Shown piece after piece: positions 22,020 to 32,353 of a DNA stretch of 64,000 nt. Origin of the DNA: Kingdonia uniflora (lineage: Eukaryota > Streptophyta > Magnoliopsida > Ranunculales > Circaeasteraceae); assembly GCA_014058105.1 (NCBI GenBank), contig JACGCM010001511.1, positions 2,232,001 to 2,296,000 of the forward strand, written 5' to 3'. Numbering within the stretch: position 1 is the stretch's first letter; the number at the start of each line of letters is the position of its first letter. The notes beneath the pieces are model-generated. The model was not told the origin of the DNA. It did not search any database and was given only the letters and a program-made list of their open reading frames with translations. Both the position numbers and the translations under genes were made by a program.

Positions 22020-23161
22020 TTTAAGTCTTTTTACCAGAGTTTAGGTTTAGGGTAACATTCAAGTCGTCATTCGTCAACCACAACCTTACTCCTCCTCACT
22101 CTTCTCTCAGCCTCCACTCCAGCCCTCCACTCCTCATCTTCTCAACTCCACATCCACGGCTCCACAACCTCCTCTCCTCTACTCTACAGTTTTAACTTCT
22201 ACTCCACTCCACCCCTCTCCTCTATTTATTGATTGTTGCTGCTATTATTGAGAAATCCATCTGCTGAGAAATCCATCACTCTGAGAAAACCCATCACTCT
22301 TAGAAAATCCATCTGTTATTGATTGATTGTTGCTGTTATTATCTGAAAAAGCCCATCAATGATTAAATCTGAGAAATCCATATGTTGTTATTGATTGATT
22401 GTTGCTGCCGAGTTCTCTGAGAAACCCATCACTCTGTCACACTCTCTAACTCATCGTTTTCATGAAAGAAACCCATATGAAGTTGTTGGCTTGTTGCTGC
22501 TGAGATCTCTAGTTGTTTGAGTCAACTAACCTCATCTCTCTCTAGAGCCATTTTTGATTGTTGTTGAGATCAGTCACAAACTCACAAATTCAGGTATTAT
22601 TTTAAGTAATTCATCTAATGATTTGATATGTTAACTTAATTTTTCATCTAATGATTTCAGTAATTCATCTAATGATTTCAGTAATTGTTTTAAGTAATTC
22701 AGATATTGCTGTTAACTTAGTTTTTGATTGAGTAATTAGCTAATTCTATATTTTCTCAATATGTATGGGTGTGTCAGTCTGTTTACATTTATCAATCAAC
22801 TAGAAATGTTATTGATGTATCTTTCTCATTTGGCTTCTTCTTTATTTGTCTAGTAGTAGGACTTGATCTAAAACTGGGGGGAAACCTTTGTTAAAGTCCT
22901 AAAGATTCAGTCGTCGACTCAGTCTGTCCTACATTCCTATAAGACTCAATATTTAATCCCCTTGATGCCTTGGAATGAAAGTAATCACGTGTTTGTCGTA
23001 GAGAATCATAATTTCTTATTTGTCCCATGTTCCTATAAGAGTCTTGTTGTGCCATTGTGGATGTTGTCATGGTATATATGAATTGCCTAGTTAATCCATC
23101 CAATCCAATTTTACAAGAATCTTCATTGAGACTTTCTTACATTTGCGATTGTCTTTTATAG
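22020..23161 (+). other. hAT 5' region
   Basis: Leader with repeated 'gagaaatccatc' and 'gattgattgttgctg' phrases (about 22240-22420), then AT-rich sequence up to the transposase ATG. An intron in the 5' UTR is possible. Opposite-strand frames such as 23103-22891 are not supported. Confidence 0.5.
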
Positions 23162-25520
23162 ATGGAGAATTTAGTTAACATTGTTGAGGATGCTGAGAGT
23201 GTTTCGCTTAATGAAGTGTTTGAATTTGGTGGTGATGATGATCTCGTTGGTGGAGGAAGTAACGTTGCTTCAAAGCCTCCTAGTAAAGGTAAGCGAAAAA
23301 GGCAAAATACTTCTCATGTTTAGAACTTCTTTACTGAGCTACCTGTAGGGGATGATGGTCTCATAAGGTGTAAATACAATTATTGCCCACACACATACTT
23401 GAAAAGTGGGACGGGTAACATGAAACGATATATAAAAGCTTGCACCGCAAGAACTAGTCGTGATGTGGGACAAATGGTGTTGTCCCAATCCGAGTCTAAT
23501 ATGTCGTTGATGTCATCAAAGTTTGATCCCGAAATTTTTTGTGAATTTGTAATTGTTGCTATCATTAGGCACTCTCTCCCTTTTAGTTTTGTTAAATACG
23601 AGGGAATAAGAGATGCCTTTAACTATGCAGCATATGCAAACCGCGATATCAAGCTAGTTTCACGAAATACTTCAAAAGCTGACATTCTTAAAATATATAA
23701 AAGAGAGAAGGGGTTGATTCGCAAGATATTGCATGAAGTTCCTGGAAAAATAAGTTTAACCTCAGACTTGTGGAGCTCGGTCACAAGAGATGGTTATATC
23801 TCTTTGACAGCCCATTTTGTTAATAAAGAGTGGAAGTTGGAGAAGAAAGTGCTCAATTATTCTTATATGCCTTCTCCACACAACGGGGTTTCGATTTGCG
23901 AGAAGATTTATACTCTTTTGTCTGAGTGGGGGATTGAAAAAAAGTTATTTTTAATTACCTTGGATAATGCATCCTCAAATGATTCCTTCGTTGGGCTACT
24001 TAAGACCCAATTAAATTTGAGGAGTGCTTTTTTTTTCTGATGGCGATTTCTTTCATGTTAGATGTTGTGCTTATATTATAAACTTGATAGTACAAGAAGG
24101 TTTGAAGGAGATGGATGAAGTTGTGGAGAAGATAAGGGATAGTGTGAGGTACTTTAGGGGTTCTCAAGGAAGGAAGCAATCATTTAAAGAATGTGTGAAG
24201 AATCTAGCTCTTCCAACTAGTAAGGGGTTGAGGCAAGACGTTCTAACTAGGTGGAATTCGACATTTCTTATGCTTGACAGTGCATTACACTATCGTCGAG
24301 CATTTAGCCATCTCCAAATGCTTGATTCAAACTACAAGAGTTGCCCCTTAGATGAAGAATTGGTTAAGGTAGAAAAAATTTGTGAGTTTTTAAGTGTTTT
24401 CTATGAAGTAACTTATGTGTTTTCTGGGACAAAGTGTACTACCTCCAACTTGTACTTTCCACAAGTCTTTATGGTGCAACATGTTTTATTTAAAGCAATT
24501 GAGGGATTAGATACTTATCTAAAGAAAATGGCTTCACAAATGAAGGTAAAATTTGAGAAGTATTGGTCAAAGCACAACCTCATATTTGTTCTTGCCGTGG
24601 TCTTGGATCCTCGCTACAAACTCCAATTTATAGAGTATTCCTATAGACAAATCTATGGAGTTGATTCTTTCGAGATGGCACTCGTTCGGGATAAATTATT
24701 TGCTCTTTTCGAGACCTATTACTCAACATATGCAAATGTGAGAGGTTTTAGTTCAGGAGGAACAAGTTCTCGAGTTCGCAACTCAAGTTCTAAGAGGGGA
24801 ATGGATGCTTCGAAGGTATATTAGTTTTCAAAGATTTGTTTTCTTATTTGTTAAGCTTAATTATAGTTTTTACTCTCGTATTAATTAATGATTATTAGGC
24901 ATTTGATGCTTTTGATGATGAGGAGATGGATATATTTTCTAGCAAATCTCAATTGCAATTGTATTTGGAGGAGCCCAAATTAAAAAGAATGATTGATTTA
25001 GACATTCTAGAATTTTAGAAGGAGAACCAACTTTGATATCCAGAGCTCTCCTTAATGGCTCGTGATATTCTTTCAATACCCATATCTACGGTTGCCTCAG
25101 AGTCGGTATTTTCTATTGGTGGTAGAGTGCTTGATCCTTTCCGTAGTACCCTAAAGCCGGATAATGCCGAGGCTTTGATTTGTACTCGAGATTGGTTATA
25201 TTCAAAAGGTAATATATTTTTTGATAATTAATTTGATTCATTTATATATAAATAATTTATGAATGTTTTTTTGATATCTTAGGTGATTTATCTTTCATAG
25301 AGGATTCGGCACTTGAAGATTTAGCCGAGGATATGGTGTTGTTAAACATTGACTGTAAGTAATCTACTATTATAATTGATAAGCTAATTAAGTTGTTTTT
25401 ATCAAGTTTATTTATTGTGGTGCTTTACAAGATTATGCACTTAAGTTATGTTCTTTTTTTACTTGCATAGGTCAAGAGGAGAACATTGCAAGTAGTAGTG
25501 GAGCTCCACAATCTATGTGA
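23162..25520 (+). pseudogene. hAT transposase (RICESLEEPER/Ac-like), four exons
   Basis: Starts MENLVNIVEDAES at 23162. A BED zinc finger reads IRCKYNYCPHTYLKSGTGNM with a downstream Lys/Cys-rich end. The catalytic fold shows LTSDLWSSVTRDGYISL (first Asp), LITLDNASSND (second Asp) and VLTRWNSTFLMLD (RW motif). The C-terminal dimerisation region has [20 protein letters not shown] with the conserved Glu. Introns are 24816-24898, 25209-25282 and 25355-25470, all GT-AG, and the stop is at 25518-25520. Defects are TAG for Trp at 23321, a frameshift in the T run at 24028-24037, TAG for Trp at 25016 and TGA for Arg at 25034. Confidence 0.92.
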
Positions 25521-25544
25521 TATCATAGCCTTATAGGTCAGACT

Positions 25545-26010
25545 GCCGTTTTACTTTCTGGACTGCCTAGCCTAACTTCTAAACTACTGTGAACTGTTGT
25601 GTTGTGATATTGCCGAACTGTTGTTTTACTTTCAGGTCAGACTGCCGTTTTACTTTCTGGACTGCCTAGCCTAACTTCTGAAATGCTGTGAACTGTTGGG
25701 TTGTGATATTGCCGAACTGCTATTTTACTTTCTGCCTTTTTGGACTGCCTAGCCTAATTGCTGAACTATTGTGAATTGTTGTGATGTTGCCAAACTACTA
25801 CTATTTTAATTCTTGGACTGCCTAGCCTAACTGCTGAACTGTTCTGATGCTGTTATGATGTTATTGTCGGTTGAACTGTCTAGCCTAACTTTCTGAACTC
25901 TTTGAAGTTTAAACTATTTTGATGTTATTGTTTGTTGAATACTTGAACTGCTTTGAACTATGTTTAAAGCACTCTTTAAACTGCTTTGAACTGCCTAGCC
26001 TAATAGATAG
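25545..26010 (+). repeat. Short interspersed repeats in the hAT 3' region
   Basis: The phrase 'actgcctagcctaac' or a close variant recurs about six times (near 25558, 25662, 25745, 25825, 25880, 25990), with 'tgaactgttgtg' between. The spacing is uneven, about 55-110 bp. It could be a binding-site cluster or a decayed minisatellite. Confidence 0.7.
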
Positions 26011-26759
26011 TTTCAGTTTAGTGTTTTACTTACATTCTGAATCTAAACTGTTTGGAACTGTATTGTTGTTATCTATTTGGTTTTGAAGTATCAATGTTAT
26101 CTCATCTGTATCTGTGATTTTGTATTGCTGTAACTGATGAACTGAATACTCTATGAAGTATGATTGCATGAACTGTTAATGTTATCCGTTGAACTTAATA
26201 TTGTTATCTGTAATGTATTGCTATATTGTTATTATTTGAACTGAAGTGAATACTGTTATGTTTTATACTTCAAGTTGTGTTATGTTATACTTATCTAAAA
26301 TACTCTACAAATTCTCTATCTTGAACTGAAGCAAAGACTACAATGATTGAATATAGGTTCTCTGAATTGATTCAACTGAATACTTATCTAAAGAGTGTTT
26401 TGTTATGTTGGGTACTTGTATTACTGTTATGATAATCTGAACTGAATACAGGTCGACCCAAACCCGACCCAAACCCGACCCGTTTAGTTAAACAGGTCGG
26501 GTCGGGTTGACCCGTTTAAATTAGGGTCGGGTTTGGGTTTGAATACCTGACCCGTTTAGTTAAACAGGTCGGGTTTGGGTTTGCCTATTTGACCCTCGAA
26601 CCCGTTATGACCCGACCCGTGTAACCCAAACCCGACCCGTTTGCCAGCTCTACTCACAATTGAGAATAAATATCTGTTGCCGGTGCAGGTGTAGAGATTC
26701 TTTCAGTAAATCCAATTGATTTGTTTAGCCCTCCTTAGCGTGAATTTGATATTCCACTC

Positions 26760-28370
26760 CTTCAGGATGCACTCAATTTTCTTCATCACCTCCACATAGT
26801 TGATAATAGGCTTCATCAGCCTTGGCAATTTTAACTAGAAAGTCTAATAATGCAACTTTGTCCTAACATAGAGAAGACCATTGAGATTTAACTTTCCTTC
26901 TAAACCCATTTCAAGCAATTTTGTAGTAAAAACCCATTTTTGGAGAACTTCCAAATCATAGTGCCTTCTTCATTTACATTTGGTGGAGGGTTGTGTTTTA
27001 TATGATCACAAATAACTCTCAAAGCTTCAGATTTGAATTTTCTAATAAGAAGAGCGCAATTTCCATTTCCAGTGCTTAAACTGTTTACTTTAGCCTCTTG
27101 ATTAATTCCAGAAAGCATGGTGGTAATGTAGTTGAAATTGAGACTTAGCACCCAAATATCCAGCCATGTGTCTTGCCAAATATAAGTTCTTCAAAAGTGA
27201 TATTATGGCCTAAGAACAATCTTCAGAGGTATCAATAATCCAGAAAATTTTCTTGGTTTTTACCTATCTTAACCATGGGTTATCAGAGCCTCAAACTAAA
27301 TTTCATAAGGTTCTGAGAATCATAGCATCATTGAAATCCTTTATTCTTTTAATGCTTAGCCCACCTCCTTTCTTGGGTAAGCAGACATCAACCCAAGCAA
27401 CAGAAGAGAGGCAGCTTTTGTTATTTCCACCAGTCCATAAGAAAGATCTAAACAGCTACTATCTTGGTATTACTGCTTTAGGAAGTCAAAACACCCAGCC
27501 CATTAAACTGAGTAAGAGCTTAGGACACTTCTAATGAGCTCTAATCTTCCTCCATAAGAGAGGAAGTTACTCTTCCAGTTAGTACTCTTCTTGTGGATCT
27601 TCTCAATGAAAGGTTCACTCTTTATTAATTAGTTTAGTAGCTAAGAGAGGTAGGCCTAGACACTTTATAGGGGAAGAGTATTTTCTAAATTGTAGTATTC
27701 TACAAATTCTATCAATTTCATTCTGGGAAGAAGCATGGAAGATAGTTGAGTTTTTGTTTTTCTTAATTTGAGGCCTAAAGTTTTAGATAAATCTTTAGTT
27801 ATTAGGAATGTTTTGCTTGGAGAAGAGATAGTTTCTTTGAGACAGATGATTAAACCATTAGCAAATATTAGTTGAGTTAATAGCCATTGGCTTGTTCATC
27901 ATGCCAGAGAAAGCTTGCATTGTTAGAGAGATAGTTGATCTCCTTGCCCAATACCGTTGGAGCTTATTAAAAATCCAACTAGCTTTCCATTCACATCAAT
28001 CTTAAACATATGAGAGGCACAAACACAGAAGGGAACTTCATGTTTACCAATTCCAGTTGACCTGAAGATAAATTTTGAGGATCATTCTTTCAATACCATT
28101 CTGCCTTTCAAACCCACTAGGCAATATACATATTATCTTGTATATGTGAGAGCATATTGACTATAATCAATTAAGCAACTCATTTAAGGAGAAAAAAACC
28201 CAGCTCATAATGGATCTCATTTACAGCCACAAGCTATGTTATAAATTTATAGATGACATTGCAGAGGGATATTGGCCTAAAGTCGGCAAAAGATGTTGAT
28301 TGGGAATGAGCTTGATGATGGCGATGTTAATTATGGTAATATTTGGTATTAGAGTAACCAAGGCTCAACC
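26760..28370 (-). pseudogene. LINE (L1-type) reverse transcriptase remnant inside CACTA X
   Basis: On the minus strand, FRPISLCNVIYKFIT (near 28290-28240) is the classic plant LINE RT motif. Downstream come KYSSPIK, LGLPLLATKLINKE, then WKSNFLSYGGRLELIRSVLS, WTGGNNKSCLSS and WVDVCLPKKGGG, leading to a zf-RVT-like end with WKFSKNGFLLQNCLKWV (27151-26900). Frames change repeatedly. Endonuclease, gag-like ORF1 and poly-A tail are not seen, so this is a 5'-truncated or captured piece. It lies opposite to the DUF218 fragment. Confidence 0.75.
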
Positions 28371-29389
28371 AATTATACCTAGCCTGAATATTTAATTGAA
28401 ACTCTTATATATGAACCGGAGCTGGTTTAGAATGTTTATTGTTTCCTTTTCCTCTTTCTCATCATTTTCACTGTGAGGAATTCTTCTAGCTTTGTCTTGT
28501 ATAACACTGCCAGAACTCAACCAGGTGGTGGGGAGCTCATCGGCAAAAGTTTAATAGTCCGCGCAGACTATATTAAACACTGTGGACTAGACTTGTGAAC
28601 CTATCTCTATAGCTGAGATTTCTCTGTTGAAGAACATAGGTACGCAATCATGACTACTATCAATACTCATCTTCTAGTATAGATGCAGGTAATCTTTGAG
28701 AAGACATTCTAAATCTGTGAATAGAGCTTGCAGCTGCAAGTGTCCAAGAATATTTAGGCAAATATGAATAGCTTGTAAAGGTAAACAGCCTCAAATACTC
28801 TTAATCCAAGTTTCAAGGCTTAGAATATGAGTGAGTTAATCAGTTTCAATAAAAATCATATCCAAAATAAAGAAGCATTTATAAAATTATCATAAGCAAA
28901 AATTGAAGATTTCAAATAAAAATTAGTAGATCTATTGAGGGAGAGATGGATAAACGATCAGAACCTGTCGAAATTCAAATTTAACATCACACAATGATAT
29001 ATAAGTGGATTGACAGACCATGAACCTGATTAGATGACAAAAATTGTTCAACCATTTACTTATGTGGACTTTGTTCTTTGCGAATTTATCGTCTTTTTTT
29101 CTTTTTAGTAATTTTGATTATTTGATGTTTGCAGAATTCTGCAGTGATCATTAAGAAACAAAAACCAGGGAATACTGAAAGATGTGTTTGAGCGCCAAGA
29201 GTTCATTTTCTAAGATTTATGAGATTGTAGCTTCATTTGATCAACTGCCTTTGTTCATCCTATACGAGATTGGAGATAGGACTTACAGGAAATTCCTAGT
29301 TGGTGCTGGGATACGAAATGCGCGCACAGGTCATTCGAAATCTAGTGTGTTCGAATACAACTATTGTGAAGACGGCTGAAATATCAATT
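28371..29389. other. Right interior of CACTA X, possible further captured exons
   Basis: On the minus strand near 28640-28430 an open stretch reads ADELPTTWLSSGSVIQDKAR. On the plus strand, after an acceptor tgatgtttgcag at 29127-29138, a short exon reads NSAVIIKKQKPGNTERCV and ends in TGA. A 65-residue frame at 29182-29379 overlaps it in another frame. None could be assigned to a family. Confidence 0.35.
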
Positions 29390-29859
29390 GTGTTGGAGCT
29401 CCTGCTGTGCATGTGATGTAAAAGGCCGCAGGGCAAAAATGTAATTGTTTTAATTTTCAAGCCAACAAGATTTCTTTTACGGTGATGTAAACTTCAATGT
29501 TTTGTGTATCTAAGTCACTTTCTACATGACTTTAATTCTTCAATTACGCCACTTTTAACATGACGATAATTTTTCACTTACATCACTTTTAACGTGACAT
29601 GAATTCTTCAATTACGTTATTTCTTAGATGACGTGAAAAGTAACAATTACATCGCTTTTAAATGACGTAAATGAATAGAGGTTGGTTACTATGATGACAC
29701 TTTTAACGTCACTTTTTCAGCATAAAAATGTCATTAAAAAAACGACGTAAATGCATAGTACTAACCAAGTCGCCTTGGTCAATGTCGCTTGCAAAAGTAA
29801 CGTTATTTCACTTTCACGTTACTTTTTTAGTGGCATAAATACCCGTATTTGTTGTAGTG
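29390..29859 (-). repeat. Right terminal and subterminal repeats of CACTA X
   Basis: Read in reverse complement it starts CACTACAACAAATACGGGTA and is closely similar over about 350-470 bp to the left end of CACTA Y (30514-30985). 'gtgacgt' and 'acgtcact' motifs repeat throughout. Confidence 0.85.
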
Positions 29860-29905
29860 TTTTTCTCAACGCGAGCCATCTACAACAATTTTTGAGGCTC
29901 CAACT

Positions 29906-29918
29906 GAGGGGAGACGAA
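29906..29918 (+). promoter_or_regulatory. Polypurine tract of element B
   Basis: GAGGGGAGACGAA lies directly before the TG of B's 3' LTR, the expected place for plus-strand priming. Confidence 0.75.
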
Positions 29919-30513
29919 TGTAGTAGCCTACTCGTAGCCTTTAAAGATGAACTGATTAGTCGAAGGCTACCTCAAAGACTACCGAGAGACTCGAGCCCTA
30001 CCATATTTGTAAATCTTTCCACAATAAACCTGCATTCGAGTCAATAAAGCTTCGACCATGCCTCAATCTAACTCAGCCTATGGTCGAAGGCAGACAACTC
30101 AACAGACAATTCAAAAGATAACTCCGGCAAAATCTATTTTAGTATAGAATTGGTGTCAGTAAGGATAAAATTGCAACTTGACCTCTCTATGGTGACGTCA
30201 CCTTTCATATCTTCTATAAATAGGAAAGATGAACTATCATAAGGAGGTTGAGAGATTTTTCCCATGCACACCCTAGAGAAATACTGATTACCTTCGAGTA
30301 CCTTCAGAAGCTTGAGAATTAAGCCTACTCTAACCCAAATCTATAATCTCATTCATATAGATATCTTCACCTTAAAAAATTCTCGCTAAAGGTCGTGGAG
30401 GAATTCCATTCTAGGACTTCATGCAAGTGCATTTATTTAGATCTTTCTCTATTTCTATTAAATAAACTTATTAAAACCCCTAGTTAAGCGTAAATACCGT
30501 GGTATAAATGTTT
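29919..30513 (+). repeat. 3' LTR of element B, left portion
   Basis: Starts TGTAGTAGCCTACTCGTAGC, matching the 5' LTR of A. Includes TATA-like 'ttctataaatagga' at about 30214-30227. It is cut at 30513 by CACTA Y (TTT duplicated) and resumes at 50535. Confidence 0.85.
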
Positions 30514-30900
30514 CACTACAACAAATACGGGTATTTGCGTCACTAAAAAAGTGACATGAAATAGAAATAACGTCACTTTTTCAAGCGACGTTGACCAAGG
30601 CAACTTGGTTAGTACTATGTATTTACGTCACTTTTTTAATGACGTTTTTATCTTGAAAAAGTGACGTTAAAAGTGTTATTTCATTAAATAATTTATGTTT
30701 ATTCACGCCATTTAAAAGTGACGTAATAGGTACATTTTGACGTCAGCTAAGAAATGACGTAATATAGGTATCCTTGTCATGTTAAAAGTGATGTAATTGA
30801 AGAATTAACGTCATGTGAAAAGTGATATAGATACATAAAACAAAAAAATCTACATCACCGTAAAAGCGATGTTAATGGTTTGAAATTCAAAAAAATAATA
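30514..30900 (+). repeat. Left terminal and subterminal repeats of CACTA Y
   Basis: Begins CACTACAACAAATACGGGTA, followed by about ten 'acgtcactttt' or 'aagtgacgt' motifs. It mirrors the right end of CACTA X. Confidence 0.85.
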
Positions 30901-31269
30901 ATAATTAATTGCCCTGCAGCTCTTTTATCTCATGCTATGTATATGAGGCACTTCAGCTGCAAGGTTTGTAACTATACTCAAGTAATAGAAATACCTAAAA
31001 ATAAATCAATATGTGCAGTACTTTTCAAACAAAAAAGAAACATATATTAATGTACTGTAATGTCATACATGTTGATTTCAAGTGCAATAACAATCACACT
31101 TACGGCTCAGTCTCTATGTATTTATAATAAAATTAAAACCAAAGAATCTAGAAACACTGAGTGACACTAGCATAGAGCCATAAACCACCCTGAGAAAAAA
31201 AAGGAAGAAGAAATGAAATGAAGATTCACCTACATTTATTTCCCCGCTTTAAACTACCAAGGAAACAAA

Positions 31270-31400
31270 CATGGCTCGCTAATGTTGGTCATTGATGCAA
31301 CAACCTACTAAGAATTGGACATCATTTTCATTGCTCTCAACACTATCCTTACTAGTCTTGCTTTCATCTTCATGTGAGACGTGATCTTTAGTTGATCTAC
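31270..31400 (-). pseudogene. Possible captured terminal exon
   Basis: After an acceptor-like 'ctctatgtag' the minus strand reads STKDHVSHEDESKTSKDSVE, then SNENDVQFLVGCCINDQH and a stop. The hydrophilic composition and splice context suggest the last exon of a third captured gene, lying 3' of the cyclin stop codon. No family is recognised. Confidence 0.3.
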
Positions 31401-31636
31401 ATAGAGAAGAAGAAAAAACAATTAAATACATGATCATCCAGAGAAAATAAAGATGCATATATTAAAAGTAAAAGAGAAAAGACATTAAGAATATAAAACT
31501 TAGAATTTTTGTTTCTTAGAGTTGTTCTTCAGACCATATCCATGGCTATTTTTTGGTATTCCTTTGTCGGAGAATGCACATCTAAGGTAGAAATTTAACT
31601 GAATCTACTTGGGTCAGAATTTGAGAGTTTCACCTC

Positions 31637-31670
31637 TTAGTCCATATCAGATGGTTTATTTAGGTTCACC
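31637..31670 (-). pseudogene. Last codons of captured D-type cyclin, cut off by element C
   Basis: The minus strand reads ...NLNKPSDMD followed by TAA at 31639-31637. It continues the cyclin exon at 46149-46329, from which element C separates it. The duplicated target TCACC (31666-31670) is part of the coding sequence. Confidence 0.7.
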
Positions 31671-32269
31671 TGTAGGGACTTATCCCTCGAGCTATGGACA
31701 CTCGCCTCATCTATACCTCGAGCTCCAGAAGACTCGATCTTATCTAGTACCAGACTCACGCATAAACAAACACGCTACAAACACATTAACAGTTACACAT
31801 CGACCACGAACTCAAGCAGAACGTGGATCATTCACAACAGATGTAAACAGAACAAGTCAACATACACCTATCTCCCACTAGCTAGCAGTTACACACTCAA
31901 CTGCCCATGACTCCCACTTTCAAGAGAACGTGTTCAAGTACGATGTCAAGCAGAGAGCAGGGTCTATAAAAGGGCAGAGCTTCTAAGAAAATAAGATGGT
32001 CGACAAAAATATCTATACATACAATTATCTGATCTCTAGCTATATTTTCTTAGATTAACTCTTGTAATCAGATTCTCTCAATCTCTCAAGCAATAATACT
32101 ACTTTCACAAAATCCTCCACTCGAGGTCGTAGTTTTCACCTATTCAGAGGTTTTCCACGCTAAATCCCCTGTGTCAAGTATTATCTCTTATTTAATTCTT
32201 GTCATAGTAGTTCTTGGTGTAAGGATCGATTTCAAGCTAGTTCGAGCTATACGAAATCTGGTCCCTACA
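31671..32269 (+). repeat. 5' LTR of element C
   Basis: TGTAGGGACTTATCCCTCGA to the end TCTGGTCCCTACA, with matching terminal inverted TGTAGGGAC/GTCCCTACA. A TATA box (TCTATAAAAGG) is at 31963-31973 and probably drives gag-pol. Confidence 0.95.
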
Positions 32270-32290
32270 TTTGGCGCCGTCTGTGGGAAC
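32270..32290 (+). promoter_or_regulatory. Primer-binding region of element C
   Basis: TTTGGCGCCGTCTGTGGGAA follows the LTR directly. The tRNA partner was not determined. The same block is recognisable, mutated, in element A. Confidence 0.7.
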
Positions 32291-32353
32291 GCACGGCTTT
32301 TCCACGTACTTAAGGGCCACGATTGATACTCATCAGTCAAGCAGTAATCAATT

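Larger units (their letters stand above)
21796..26652 (+). mobile_element. hAT transposon inserted in CACTA X
   Basis: 4857 bp with 13-bp terminal inverted repeats TAGAGCTGGCAAA / TTTGCCAGCTCTA and a perfect 8-bp duplication CTCACAAT (21788-21795 and 26653-26660). Subterminal regions (21811-21975 and 26453-26640) are dense in ACCCGACCC-type repeats on both strands. It encodes a four-exon hAT transposase. Confidence 0.95.
20207..29859 (+). mobile_element. CACTA element X, carrying captured gene sequence
   Basis: Left end CACTACAAGATAATAGGG, right end (reverse complement) CACTACAACAAATACGGG, flanked by TTT at 20204-20206 and 29860-29862. Both ends carry subterminal repeats built on ACGTCACTTTT. 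Element length is 9653 bp, or about 4.8 kb without the nested hAT. No TNP2-like transposase was found. Inside lie a DUF218 gene fragment and a LINE remnant. X sits between B's antisense promoter and B's polypurine tract. Its two ends match those of CACTA Y in swapped order, so the two are relatives in opposite orientation. Confidence 0.85.

Noticed and set aside
27253..27534. 93-residue plus-strand frame
   Set aside because: It is the reverse of the LINE RT segment with conserved minus-strand motifs.
29919..30513. Solo LTR of the A/B family
   Set aside because: It is preceded by a polypurine tract and its tail resumes beyond CACTA Y, so it is the 3' LTR of element B rather than a solo LTR.
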